From: Rhizobium terricola
Lineage (GTDB): Bacteria > Pseudomonadota > Alphaproteobacteria > Rhizobiales > Rhizobiaceae
Direction of reading: 5' to 3'
Assembly: GCF_012927355.1 (NCBI RefSeq)
Contig: NZ_JABBGK010000003.1
Span: 434,001-498,000, forward strand
DNA: 64,000 bases
Of this stretch, positions 18,692 to 27,868 are shown in pieces. Under the pieces are notes generated by a model that was not told the origin of the DNA, ran no database searches, and saw only the letters and a list, made by a program, of their open reading frames with translations. The stretch's first letter is position 1, and each line of letters starts with the position of its first letter. The translations under genes were made by a program, and so were the position numbers.

Positions 18692-20617
18692 TCAGAAGCT
18701 CTGACCAATGCCGGCATAGATGCCATAGGTGCTGCCGCCTTCGTAGCGGTCGAGCGGCATGGCTACATCAAGGCGCAGCGGGCCGAACGGCGTCTGGTAT
18801 CGCAGGCCGAGGCCCGCGCCCATGCGCATATCCGAGAAATCGGGATAATTCGCGGCAGTCACCGAACCAATGTCGAGGAAGGGCACGATGCCGATCTTGT
18901 CGGTGACGGCGATGCGCGCCTCGAAGGAGCCGAGCGCATAGGCGCGTCCGCCCGTCGCGTCGCCGGCCGCGTTGTAGGGCGAGATTTCCTGATAGGCATA
19001 GCCACGCACGGAGCCGCCGCCGCCGGCAAAGAAGCGGCGGGTTGCGGGCAGGGCCTCGAGATCGCCCGCGCCGACCAGAACCCCGGCGGAAACCCTGGCG
19101 GCAAGAACAATGCGGTCCTCGGCGCCGATCCCGTAATAGCCGGAAACCGACCCTTCGAAGGAAGAGAAGAAGGTCTCGCCGAGGATTTCGTAGCTCGGGA
19201 TCGCACTCAGCGTCGCGTTCAGGCCTTCGGTCGGATTGAGCTTGTTGTCGCGGGTGTCCCGCGCATAGGTGATCGGCAGGCCGAAGGTAAGGTAATTGTT
19301 GTTGCCGAAGGCGTCGTCGATGTCGTCGTAGGAGAGTGACACGCCCCCGCTGACCTTGTCATAGTCGGTGATCTCGTAAGCGAGGGCCACCTTGCCGATC
19401 ACGGAGGCGGCATCATAGGACTCGGTGGTGAGCGTAGCGCCCTTGATACTCGCTTCCAGGGTGGCAGACGGGAAGAAGGCGCCCGGCTTGATGAAAGTGA
19501 CACCTGCCGAGTAGTCGAGATCCTGGACGCTGCTGAAATCGCCCAACCCACCGACCTTGCCTTCCAGCCGCAGCGATTCCGCCCGGCCGAAGAGATTGCG
19601 GTGGCCCCAATAGCCCTCGAGGCCCAGTCCGTCGATCGAGGAGACGCTGGCGCCGATGCCGAAATAGCGCTGCTTGCCTTCGGCCACCACGATGCCGAGC
19701 GGCAGGTCGCCATCGGCCGAAAGCGTGTCTGCCTCGTTGATCGTCACGCTGGAAAAGACCCCGAGCGCGCGGAGGCGCTCAGCGGCCTTCTTCAATTGTT
19801 CCGGGGAGTAGGGCTGTCCTTCACGCAGGCGGGAATAGCGGCGGATGAACTCGGCATCGACCTTGCGTGCACCCTTGACCGTCACCTCGCCGATCGGGGC
19901 GACCGGGCCTGCGTCGACCGCGAGCACGACGTCGACCGTGTTGGTCTCGTGATCGGCAACCACATCGCGCCGTGTCAGTTCGGCAAGCGGACGACCCTCC
20001 GCTTTCAGGTCGTCGACGATCCTGCCGCCCGCCTTGAGGATCACCAGCGAACCCGCCGGATTGCCGGGTGCGAGATCGTAGGCGCCGGGATCGATGCCCG
20101 CCGCATCGCCTTCGAGCGTCACCTTGCCGAGTGTGAAGGCGGGGCCGGGGTCGACGCGAACCGTCACCGGGATCTGGCCGGAGCGGGGAAAAGTCGGGTT
20201 GGGCGGAAGATTGTCGATGTCGCGACCGTCGACGAGCACCCGGACGACGCCGGCATAGCGTGCGTTTTCGTAAAGCGTGGCGATCAGCCGGTCGCGATCG
20301 TCGCGTGCCTTGATGACGAGGCCGAGGTCTCCCGAAACGGGGGCTTCTTCTCCCTGAACCAGCAGCGAACTTCGCTCGAGCGCATCGGCGAGATCCTTGT
20401 CGGCGCCGTCGGTGTCGAGGGTGACATCGTATCGAACGGGATCGATGACTTCGTTCGTCGCCTCGTCTTCGCCGAAGAGCGTGATGCCGAAAATCTTGAA
20501 GGCGAAGGCCTGATGGGCGAGGGCGGGGGACAATGCGAGCGCGAGACCGAGCCCGAGTGCGGTGCCGGATCGCCGAAACGCAGTACTGATCTTCGGTGCT
20601 ATCGGTTTACACGGCAT
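18692..20617 (-). CDS. tamA: Outer-membrane assembly protein TamA (BamA/Omp85 family)
   Basis: TamA is the outer-membrane beta-barrel partner of TamB. The protein of about 641 residues has an N-terminal signal peptide (ALGLGLALALSPALAHQAFA), POTRA domains, and a C-terminal 16-strand barrel of the Omp85 family, including the conserved GGSVRGYAYQ lid-lock motif and a terminal phenylalanine (YGIYAGIGQSF). The start is uncertain: the ATG at 20617 has no clear Shine-Dalgarno, and a TTG at 20638 is possible. It is upstream of tamB on the same strand. Confidence 0.92.
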   Translation of the reverse strand: MPCKPIAPKISTAFRRSGTALGLGLALALSPALAHQAFAFKIFGITLFGEDEATNEVIDPVRYDVTLDTDGADKDLADALERSSLLVQGEEAPVSGDLGLVIKARDDRDRLIATLYENARYAGVVRVLVDGRDIDNLPPNPTFPRSGQIPVTVRVDPGPAFTLGKVTLEGDAAGIDPGAYDLAPGNPAGSLVILKAGGRIVDDLKAEGRPLAELTRRDVVADHETNTVDVVLAVDAGPVAPIGEVTVKGARKVDAEFIRRYSRLREGQPYSPEQLKKAAERLRALGVFSSVTINEADTLSADGDLPLGIVVAEGKQRYFGIGASVSSIDGLGLEGYWGHRNLFGRAESLRLEGKVGGLGDFSSVQDLDYSAGVTFIKPGAFFPSATLEASIKGATLTTESYDAASVIGKVALAYEITDYDKVSGGVSLSYDDIDDAFGNNNYLTFGLPITYARDTRDNKLNPTEGLNATLSAIPSYEILGETFFSSFEGSVSGYYGIGAEDRIVLAARVSAGVLVGAGDLEALPATRRFFAGGGGSVRGYAYQEISPYNAAGDATGGRAYALGSFEARIAVTDKIGIVPFLDIGSVTAANYPDFSDMRMGAGLGLRYQTPFGPLRLDVAMPLDRYEGGSTYGIYAGIGQSF

Positions 20618-20733
20618 GCGCAGCTTGGCTCGTTGCAATCGGTAGCTCGGCAGGGCATCCCGCCAGCTGGACCGAGTTTAAACGCAAACGCGCCAAAAGG
20701 GATATCTTTTTTAGAAAAATGCTCGCGAAACGA

Positions 20734-20755
20734 GTCCCGGCGCGAACGCCGGGAC
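20734..20755 (-). terminator. Hairpin after the glycine-zipper lipoprotein gene
   Basis: GTCCCGGCG and CGCCGGGAC form a perfect 9-base-pair stem with a CGAA (plus strand) tetraloop, 18 bases past the lipoprotein stop. The T-rich stretch on the minus strand is short and interrupted, with a better T-run about 30 bases on. Confidence 0.65.
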
Positions 20756-20772
20756 CGTATTTCGGCCGAAAA

Positions 20773-21036
20773 TCAGTAGCCGCGCGGGCAGCTGTCGACG
20801 TAGCGGCGGCCGTAGCGGTCGCGGTAGTAGCACTGGCCGGGCTGGTCGGCGACGTTGCCGATTACGGCGCCGGAGACGCCACCGATTGCCGCGCCGACAG
20901 CCGCCCCGCGGACGTCGCCGGTGATGGCGCCGCCGATGATCGCGCCCGAAGCGGCGCCGATTGCGGCGCCCTTTTCGGTCTGGGTGCAGCCGGCGACCGA
21001 CAGGCCGATCAGAGCGAGCACAAGAGCTTTCTTCAT
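20773..21036 (-). CDS. Small glycine-zipper outer-membrane lipoprotein
   Basis: This 87-residue predicted lipoprotein has a lipoprotein signal peptide ending in the lipobox LSVAGC, so the mature protein begins at Cys17. Two glycine-zipper segments follow (GAAIGAASGAIIGGAITG and GAAVGAAIGGVSGAVIG), then a short Tyr/Arg-rich C-terminus with two cysteines. Similar proteins are the 17-kDa surface-antigen/YMGG group of envelope lipoproteins, often linked to envelope stress; no specific role can be read here. The start at 21036 follows GGAGAG. It stands alone between tamA and the cox-like operon. Confidence 0.88.
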   Translation of the reverse strand: MKKALVLALIGLSVAGCTQTEKGAAIGAASGAIIGGAITGDVRGAAVGAAIGGVSGAVIGNVADQPGQCYYRDRYGRRYVDSCPRGY

Positions 21037-21342
21037 GATTTTTCTCTCCACTGTTTTACGCGGCCGGGTTCGCCGGTCCATGTTTTCTCCGCCAGGACGC
21101 CGGGTGCGTCTCCACTGGGCGGTCGCGCGCCCAGAATAGCCGGCAATTCGGGAAAGTCCACGGAATTGAAAGTCGAATGCGCCGCTCCAGAAAGGACTGT
21201 GCGCTGCGTCACAGTAGAGGCGGAATCTATGCTGCGGCGCGAAAGATAAAAATTCCGTCCGACCCCAAAGTACCGGTTGATCGTGCAGTGAAAAAGTCAA
21301 ATGATAGCTCATGTGTCCGGGAGAGACACGAGGAGGAACAAT
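21037..21342. other. Intergenic region between lipoprotein and coxS-like genes
   Basis: This 306-base divergent gap should hold promoters for the lipoprotein gene (minus) and the coxSLM-like operon (plus). A strong AGGAGG lies at 21330-21335 ahead of coxS. I see no sigma-54 site, FNR box, EcfG-type promoter or clear inverted repeat in it, and no credible gene. Confidence 0.5.
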
Positions 21343-21831
<489 letters not shown>

Positions 21832-21912
21832 CCAGTCGTCCTCCGGCTTGACGTCGCGACAGAGGACTTTTCGCGACTGGATGCCGGACCGAAACCCCAT
21901 CGGGAGGAAATC

Positions 21913-24261
21913 ATGGGTGTTGAAGGAATCGGTGCGCGCGTCACGCGCAAGGAAGACAAGCGCTTCCTGACCGGCAAGGGTCGGTATACGGACGACATGG
22001 TCGTTCCGGGCATGAAATTCGCCTACTTCGTGCGGTCGCCCTATGCGCACGCCAGGATCAAGAATGTCGACATCTCCGCCGCCAAGGCCATGCCCGGCGT
22101 GATCGACGTGCTCGAGGGCAAGCAGCTGCTGGCCGACGGGATCGGCAACATCATCTGCGGCTGGATGATCCATTCCAAGGACGGCACGCCGATGAAGATG
22201 GGCGCCTGGCGTCCGCTGGCGCACGACACCGTCCGCTATGTCGGCGATGCGGTGGCAATCGTCGTCGCCGACAGCGTGGGTGAGGCGCGCGATGCCGCTG
22301 AAGCCGTGGTGGTCGACTATGAAGAACTGCCTGTCGTGACGCAGGCGACCGAGGCTCTCAAGTCCGGCGCGCCGCAGATCCATCCCGAGGCACCGGGCAA
22401 CCTGATCTTCGACTGGGAGATCGGCGACAGTTCCGCTGCCGACCGGGCGATTGCCTCTGCCGCGCACGTGACCGAGATCGAGATCCACAACAACCGTCTC
22501 TCGCCCAACCCGATGGAGCCGCGCGCCACGCTCGGCATCTACGACACGGCCGAGGATCACTACACCTGCTACACGACTTCGCAGAATCCGCATGTCGCGC
22601 GGCTGGTGATGAGCGCCTTCTACAATGTCGCGCCGGAAAACAAGCTGCGCGTCATCGCGCCGGATGTCGGCGGCGGCTTCGGCTCGAAGATCTACATCTA
22701 CCCCGAAGAGATCGTCTGCCTGTGGGCCTCGAAGAAGACGGGTGTCCCCGTGAAGTGGACGTCCGACCGCACCGAAGCCTTCCTCACCGATGCCCATGGC
22801 CGTGATCACGTGTCGAAGGTGAAGATGGCCTTCGACAAGGACCACAAGATCATCGGGCTGAAGGTCGACACGATCGCCAATCTCGGCGCCTATATGTCGC
22901 TCTTCTCGTCTTCGGTGCCGACCTATCTCTACGCGACGCTGCTCTCGGGCCAGTATGCGATCCCGGCGATCCACGCCAATGTGCGGACCGTCTATACCAA
23001 TACCGTGCCGGTCGATGCCTATCGTGGTGCCGGGCGTCCGGAGGCGACCTATCTACTGGAGCGCACCGTCGAGACGGCGGCCCGCGAACTTGGCATCTCG
23101 CCGGCAGAGCTGCGCCGCAAGAACTTCGTTCGCACCTTCCCGTACCAGACGCCCGTGATCATGTGCTACGACGCCGGCGACTACGACGCCTCGCTTGAAG
23201 CCGCGATGTCCGCCTCGGACTGGAACGGCTTCCCGGCCCGCAAGGCGGAAGCAGCCGCCCGCGGCCGCAAGCGCGGCATCGGCATGAGCTGTTACATCGA
23301 GGCCTGCGGCATCGCGCCGTCGGCGGCCGTCGGTTCGCTTGGCGCCGGGGTCGGTCTCTGGGAATCGGCCGAGGTCCGGGTCAATGCCGTGGGCACCGTC
23401 GAGGTTCTGACCGGCTCGCACAGCCACGGCCAGGGCCACGAGACCACCTTCGCCCAGCTGGTATCGGACCGCCTCGGCGTGCCGATCGACAATGTCTCGA
23501 TCGTCCATGGCGACACCGACAAGGTGCAGATGGGCATGGGCACCTACGGGTCCCGTTCCGGCGCCGTCGGCATGTCGGCGATCGTCAAGGCTCTCGACAA
23601 GGTCGAGGCCAAGGCCAAGAAGATCGCCGCGCATCTGATGGAAGCGGACGAGAGCGACATCGTCATCGAAAACGGCGAGCTGAAGGTCGCCGGCACCGAC
23701 AAGACGGTACCGTGGTTCCAGGTTGCCCTTGCCGCCTACACCGCCCACAACCTGCCGGGCGGCATGGAGCCGGGGCTGAAGGAAGGGGCCTTCTACGACC
23801 CGTCCAACTTCACCTTCCCCGCCGGCTGCTACATCTGCGAAGTGGAGGTCGATCCGGAGACCGGCAAGACCGACATCATCCAGTTCGTCGCGGCCGACGA
23901 CTTCGGCAACATCATCAATCCGATGATCGTCGAGGGCCAGGTTCACGGCGGCATCGCCCAGGGTATCGGCCAGGCGCTGCTCGAAGGGGTGCGCTACGAT
24001 CCCTCCAACGGCCAACTGCTGACGGCGAGCTACATGGATTATGCCATGCCGCGCGCCGACGATCTGCCGTCCTTCCAGGTGTCGCACCAGAACACCCCGT
24101 GCCCGGGCAACCCGCTCGGCATCAAGGGCTGCGGCGAGGCCGGTGCCATCGGCTCTCCGCCGGCGCTGATCAACGCCATCACCGACGCCATCGGCAACAA
24201 CAACCTCAACATGCCAGCCACCCCGCTTGCCGTCTGGTCGGCAATGCAGGCCGCCGAGTAA
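21913..24261 (+). CDS. coxL: Molybdenum hydroxylase large subunit, CoxL form II type
   Basis: This 782-residue catalytic subunit binds the molybdopterin-cytosine dinucleotide cofactor. It has the complete family layout, the molybdenum-site glutamate near residue 742 in GEAGAIGSP, and the active-site loop AYRGAGR at about residues 369-375. True CO dehydrogenases (form I) carry AYxCSFR with the copper-ligating cysteine, whereas AYRGAGR marks form II. So this enzyme is probably not a real CO oxidiser, and its substrate, perhaps an aldehyde or heterocycle, is unknown. It lies between coxS and coxM with tight spacing. No maturation genes (coxD-G) occur in the window. Confidence 0.92.
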   Translation: MGVEGIGARVTRKEDKRFLTGKGRYTDDMVVPGMKFAYFVRSPYAHARIKNVDISAAKAMPGVIDVLEGKQLLADGIGNIICGWMIHSKDGTPMKMGAWRPLAHDTVRYVGDAVAIVVADSVGEARDAAEAVVVDYEELPVVTQATEALKSGAPQIHPEAPGNLIFDWEIGDSSAADRAIASAAHVTEIEIHNNRLSPNPMEPRATLGIYDTAEDHYTCYTTSQNPHVARLVMSAFYNVAPENKLRVIAPDVGGGFGSKIYIYPEEIVCLWASKKTGVPVKWTSDRTEAFLTDAHGRDHVSKVKMAFDKDHKIIGLKVDTIANLGAYMSLFSSSVPTYLYATLLSGQYAIPAIHANVRTVYTNTVPVDAYRGAGRPEATYLLERTVETAARELGISPAELRRKNFVRTFPYQTPVIMCYDAGDYDASLEAAMSASDWNGFPARKAEAAARGRKRGIGMSCYIEACGIAPSAAVGSLGAGVGLWESAEVRVNAVGTVEVLTGSHSHGQGHETTFAQLVSDRLGVPIDNVSIVHGDTDKVQMGMGTYGSRSGAVGMSAIVKALDKVEAKAKKIAAHLMEADESDIVIENGELKVAGTDKTVPWFQVALAAYTAHNLPGGMEPGLKEGAFYDPSNFTFPAGCYICEVEVDPETGKTDIIQFVAADDFGNIINPMIVEGQVHGGIAQGIGQALLEGVRYDPSNGQLLTASYMDYAMPRADDLPSFQVSHQNTPCPGNPLGIKGCGEAGAIGSPPALINAITDAIGNNNLNMPATPLAVWSAMQAAE

Positions 24262-24274
24262 CGGGAGGACGACC

Positions 24275-25075
24275 ATGTATCCCTATTCGACCACCTATCA
24301 TCGTGCATCCTCGGTGGAAGACGCCGGCAAGCTGCTGTCGGGTGCTGCCGACGGCAAGTATGTCGCCGGCGGCCAGACGCTGGTCGCAACGCTGAAACAG
24401 CGTCTCGCCCAGCCCTCCGACCTCGTCGACCTGCGCCACGTGCCGGCCCTCAAGACGATCTCGGTCGAGGGTCGCGCCGTGACGATCGGTGCCGCGGTCA
24501 CCCATGCGGAGGTTGCCGGCTCGGCGGCCATCCGTGCGGTCTGCCCTGCGATCTGCCATCTCGCCTCGCTGATCGGCGATCCGCATGTTCGCCATCTCGG
24601 CACGATCGGCGGTTCTATCGCCAATGACGATCCGGCCGCCGATTATCCGGCTGCCATGCTGGGCCTCGGGGCGACGATCGTCACCGACCGCCGCGAGATC
24701 GCGGCCGACGATTTCTTCGTCGGCCTGTTCGAGACGGCGCTCGACGAGGACGAGATCATCACCGCCGTGCGCTTCACCGCGCCGGAAAGGGCTGGCTATG
24801 CGAAGTTCGCAAACCCGGCCTCGCGATTCGCGATGACCGGTGTCTTCGTCTCAAAGGGGGCTGCGGGCGTTCGGGTTGCCGTGACCGGGGCGGGTTCGGG
24901 TGGTGTTTTCCGCCATGAAGGACTTGAGGCGGCACTTGCCGGCGACTGGTCGCCCGGGGCGTTGGCCGGGGTGAACGTCGATCCGACGGACCTGATGTCC
25001 GATCTGCATGCGACGGCCGAGTATCGCGCCAATCTCGTGAAAGTGATGGCGAAGCGGGCCGTTGCGGCCTCTTGA
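24275..25075 (+). CDS. coxM: Molybdenum hydroxylase medium subunit, FAD-binding (CoxM-like)
   Basis: This 266-residue FAD subunit completes the enzyme. The FAD-binding fold shows the AGGQT pyrophosphate motif and the TIGGS motif (HLGTIGGSIANDDPAAD). A C-terminal CO-dehydrogenase flavoprotein domain follows. The ATG at 24275 follows GGGAGG, only 13 bases after coxL. The S-L-M order differs from the M-S-L order of classical carboxydotroph operons, which again fits form II. A terminator follows at 25104. Confidence 0.92.
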   Translation: MYPYSTTYHRASSVEDAGKLLSGAADGKYVAGGQTLVATLKQRLAQPSDLVDLRHVPALKTISVEGRAVTIGAAVTHAEVAGSAAIRAVCPAICHLASLIGDPHVRHLGTIGGSIANDDPAADYPAAMLGLGATIVTDRREIAADDFFVGLFETALDEDEIITAVRFTAPERAGYAKFANPASRFAMTGVFVSKGAAGVRVAVTGAGSGGVFRHEGLEAALAGDWSPGALAGVNVDPTDLMSDLHATAEYRANLVKVMAKRAVAAS

Positions 25076-25103
25076 TCGCGGGCTGATCGCCTATTCCGGG
25101 AAA

Positions 25104-25126
25104 GGGCGGCCACGGCCGTCCTTTTT
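25104..25126 (+). terminator. Intrinsic terminator of the coxSLM-like operon
   Basis: GGGCGGCC and GGCCGTCC pair over 8 bases (one G-U) with a 2-base loop and are followed by TTTTT. It lies 28 bases past the coxM stop and ten bases before the FNR-type site of hemA. Confidence 0.8.
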
Positions 25127-25135
25127 CGATTCAGC

Positions 25136-25149
25136 TTGACGCAGATCAA
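25136..25149 (+). promoter_or_regulatory. FNR/FixK-type binding site upstream of hemA
   Basis: TTGACGCAGATCAA matches the FNR/FixK consensus TTGAT-N4-ATCAA in nine of ten conserved bases, with correct spacing. It lies 147 bases before the hemA start. It suggests that 5-aminolevulinate synthesis responds to low oxygen, as reported for hemA in other alphaproteobacteria. Confidence 0.78.
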
Positions 25150-25296
25150 GTTTGCATCGTGGGCAATCGGTTAGCAATTTTCTGGAAAGATTCTTGAATT
25201 GCACCTTTTGTCGCAGTTTAGAATGAATTTACTGTGCCGGGGTTGACCGCAAACGCGTTGGATCTCAAAAGGGACGGAACGGACTGGAGTTGGACG

Positions 25297-26511
25297 ATGG
25301 ATTTCGAGGCGTTTTTCAAGGGCGAGTTGGAAGGTCTTCACGAAGAAGGCCGATACCGGATCTTCGCCGATCTTGAGCGACAGAGGGGCAATTTCCCCCG
25401 CGCCACGCGATACACCGACAATGGCCAGCAGGATGTCACCGTCTGGTGCTCGAACGACTATCTCGGCATGGGCCAGAATGCCGAAGTGATCGCGGCGATG
25501 AAGAACGCCATCGATCACTGTGGTGCGGGTGCCGGTGGCACCCGTAATATTTCCGGCACCAACCACTATCACGTCCTTCTCGAGCGCGAACTGGCCGACC
25601 TGCACGGCAAGGAATCGGCGCTGATCTTCACCTCGGGCTATATCTCGAACTGGGCGACGCTCGGCACGCTCGGCCAGAAGATCCCGGGCCTTATCATCTT
25701 CTCCGATGCGCTGAACCATGCCTCCATGATCGAGGGTATCCGCTACTCCAAGTGCGAGCGGGTCATCTGGAAGCACAACGACGTCAAGGACCTCGAAGCC
25801 AAGCTCACAGCCGCCGATCCGAAGGCGCCGAAGCTGATCGCCTTCGAATCGGTCTACTCGATGGACGGCGACATCGCGCCGATCAAGGAAATCTGTGATC
25901 TCGCCGACAAGTATGGCGCGATGACCTATCTCGATGAAGTGCATGCCGTCGGCATGTATGGCGCACACGGTGGCGGTATCGCCGAACGCGAGGGCCTGAT
26001 GGACCGCCTGACGGTCATCGAAGGCACGCTCGGCAAGGCCTTCGGCGTGATGGGCGGCTATATCACCGGCTCTACCGCACTCTGCGACTTCGTCCGTTCG
26101 TTTGCTTCGGGCTTCATCTTCACGACGGCGCTTCCGCCGGCGCTGGCTGCCGGTGCGGTCGCGTCGATCCGCCACCTGAAGTCCAGCCAGCTCGAGCGTT
26201 TCGCTCATCAGGAGCGTGTGCGCCGCCTCCGGTCGATGCTCGACGCTCGCGGCATTCCCCACATGCCGAACCCGAGCCATATCGTGCCGGTCATGGTCGG
26301 CGATGCCGCCAAGTGCAAGTGGATCTCCGACCTGCTGCTCGACAATTTCGGCATCTATGTCCAGCCGATCAACTATCCGACCGTTCCGAAGAAGACCGAG
26401 CGCCTGCGCATCACGCCGACGCCGGTGCATTCGGACGGCGACATGGAGCATCTGGTCGGCGCGCTGCACCAGCTGTGGTCGCGTTGCGCACTGGCTCGCG
26501 CCGTCGCCTGA
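25297..26511 (+). CDS. hemA: 5-aminolevulinate synthase
   Basis: HemA condenses glycine with succinyl-CoA to 5-aminolevulinate, the first step of heme and cobalamin synthesis in alphaproteobacteria. The 404-residue protein is a PLP-dependent alpha-oxoamine synthase of normal length. It has the PLP lysine near residue 247 ([14 protein letters not shown]), the glycine-rich [13 protein letters not shown] segment and the [13 protein letters not shown] aspartate motif. The ATG at 25297 ([11 protein letters not shown]) matches known HemA N-termini. An FNR/FixK-type site lies upstream and the gene ends in a strong terminator overlapping the end of dxr. It stands alone as one transcription unit. Confidence 0.97.
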   Translation: MDFEAFFKGELEGLHEEGRYRIFADLERQRGNFPRATRYTDNGQQDVTVWCSNDYLGMGQNAEVIAAMKNAIDHCGAGAGGTRNISGTNHYHVLLERELADLHGKESALIFTSGYISNWATLGTLGQKIPGLIIFSDALNHASMIEGIRYSKCERVIWKHNDVKDLEAKLTAADPKAPKLIAFESVYSMDGDIAPIKEICDLADKYGAMTYLDEVHAVGMYGAHGGGIAEREGLMDRLTVIEGTLGKAFGVMGGYITGSTALCDFVRSFASGFIFTTALPPALAAGAVASIRHLKSSQLERFAHQERVRRLRSMLDARGIPHMPNPSHIVPVMVGDAAKCKWISDLLLDNFGIYVQPINYPTVPKKTERLRITPTPVHSDGDMEHLVGALHQLWSRCALARAVA

Positions 26512-26551
26512 GGCGGCGGTCTCCCATCGAAATCGTCAGAGATTGAAGAAG

Positions 26552-26576
26552 CCGCCTGTCCTTCAGGCGGTTTTTT
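26552..26576 (+). terminator. hemA terminator embedded in the dxr 3' end
   Basis: CCGCCTG, loop TCCTT, CAGGCGG and then TTTTTT form a textbook terminator 40 bases past hemA. Its downstream arm and T-run also encode the last codons of the convergent dxr gene, including the TGA at 26563-26565. Confidence 0.92.
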
Positions 26577-27753
26577 CGTGCTCAATGATCGCGGACGCCA
26601 CTTGGCGCGCCTCGGCGTCGGCCTCGAAGACGGCGTCTATGCTGCCCGCCGATCCGCAGTCGAGCAGACGATCCATGGTCGCCTCGACGATATCGGCCAT
26701 GTCGAGAAAGCCGATCTTTTCCTCGACGAAGGCGTCGAAGGCCGTTTCCTCGGCGGCGTTCATGATCGCCGCCTGCAGGCCGCCGCGGGTCAGTGCCGTG
26801 CGTGCAAGGCGGATGGCGGGGAAGCGCACCTCGTCCGGGGCTTCGAAGTCAAGCCGGGCGAGCTTGGCGAAGTCGAGGCGATCGACCTTGAGCGACGGCC
26901 GCTTCGGATAGGTGAGCGCGTATCCAATGGCGGTCCTCATGTCGGGTGCGCCGAGCTGGGCGATCACCGAGCCGTCGCTGTAGCCGACCATCGAATGAAT
27001 GATCGACTGCGGGTGAACCACCACTTCAATCTGTTCGGGCGCGACACCGAAGAGATGCTTGGCCTCGACCATTTCGAGCGCCTTATTGAACATCGAGGCG
27101 CTACCGACCGAGATCTTCAGGCCCATCGACCAGTTCGGGTGGGTGCGTGCCGTCTGCACCGTCACGCCGGCCATCTGTTCGCGGGTGAAGGTGCGGAACG
27201 GACCTCCGGAGGCCGTCAGGATGATGCGTTCCAGCGCATGGCGCTGGTCGTTGTCGAGGCACTGGAAGATCGCGCTGTGTTCGCTGTCGACGGGAATCAG
27301 GCGCCCGCCGCCGGCCTTGACCGCCTCGACGAACAGCTCGCCCGCCGAGACCAGGCATTCCTTGTTGGCAAGCGCGATGTCGGCGCCGCGCGCGGCGGCT
27401 GTCAGGGTGGGGCCAAGTCCCGCCGTGCCGACGATTGCCGCCATCACCCAGTCGGCGTCAAGGCTCGCGGCCTCCTGCAGGCCGGATCGGCCGGCAGCGA
27501 CGTCGACGCCGCTGCCCGAAAGGGCATCCTTCAGGGTCATATACTGGCTCTCGTCCGCGGTGACGGCCAGTTTCGCGCCGGTGGCGCGGGCCTGCTCGGC
27601 GAGAAGCTCGATATTGCCGTTGCCCGTCAGCGCACCGATCTCGAACGCGTCACGGCCACCGAGCTGCCGGACCACGTCGAGCGTGTTGACCCCGATCGAG
27701 CCGGTCGAGCCGAGGATCGTCAGGCGGCGCGGCTGTTGCTTTTCGATGGTCAT
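26563..27753 (-). CDS. dxr: 1-deoxy-D-xylulose 5-phosphate reductoisomerase
   Basis: Dxr (IspC) converts 1-deoxyxylulose 5-phosphate to 2-C-methylerythritol 4-phosphate with NADPH, the committed step of MEP isoprenoid synthesis. The 396-residue protein has the NADPH-binding ILGSTGSIG start, the LANKECLVSAGE motif, the metal-binding PVDSEHSAIFQ and the SGGPFR loop, all intact. The ATG at 27753 (MTIEKQQPRRL) was chosen over a 39-codon N-terminal extension that would overlap the divergent ATPase gene. In many rhizobia dxr sits in the bamA/cdsA cluster, so this copy may be a second one. Confidence 0.95.
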   Translation of the reverse strand: MTIEKQQPRRLTILGSTGSIGVNTLDVVRQLGGRDAFEIGALTGNGNIELLAEQARATGAKLAVTADESQYMTLKDALSGSGVDVAAGRSGLQEAASLDADWVMAAIVGTAGLGPTLTAAARGADIALANKECLVSAGELFVEAVKAGGGRLIPVDSEHSAIFQCLDNDQRHALERIILTASGGPFRTFTREQMAGVTVQTARTHPNWSMGLKISVGSASMFNKALEMVEAKHLFGVAPEQIEVVVHPQSIIHSMVGYSDGSVIAQLGAPDMRTAIGYALTYPKRPSLKVDRLDFAKLARLDFEAPDEVRFPAIRLARTALTRGGLQAAIMNAAEETAFDAFVEEKIGFLDMADIVEATMDRLLDCGSAGSIDAVFEADAEARQVASAIIEHEKTA

Positions 27754-27868
27754 ACGGGCTGTCCGGAAGATTGCTTCATCTGCAGATGCGTCTACAAGGG
27801 ATTGCTGAAGGCGGCAAGCTTCCCATTCGGTGACCGCATGCCGCATCAGGAGACTGTCCGGAGGTCCC

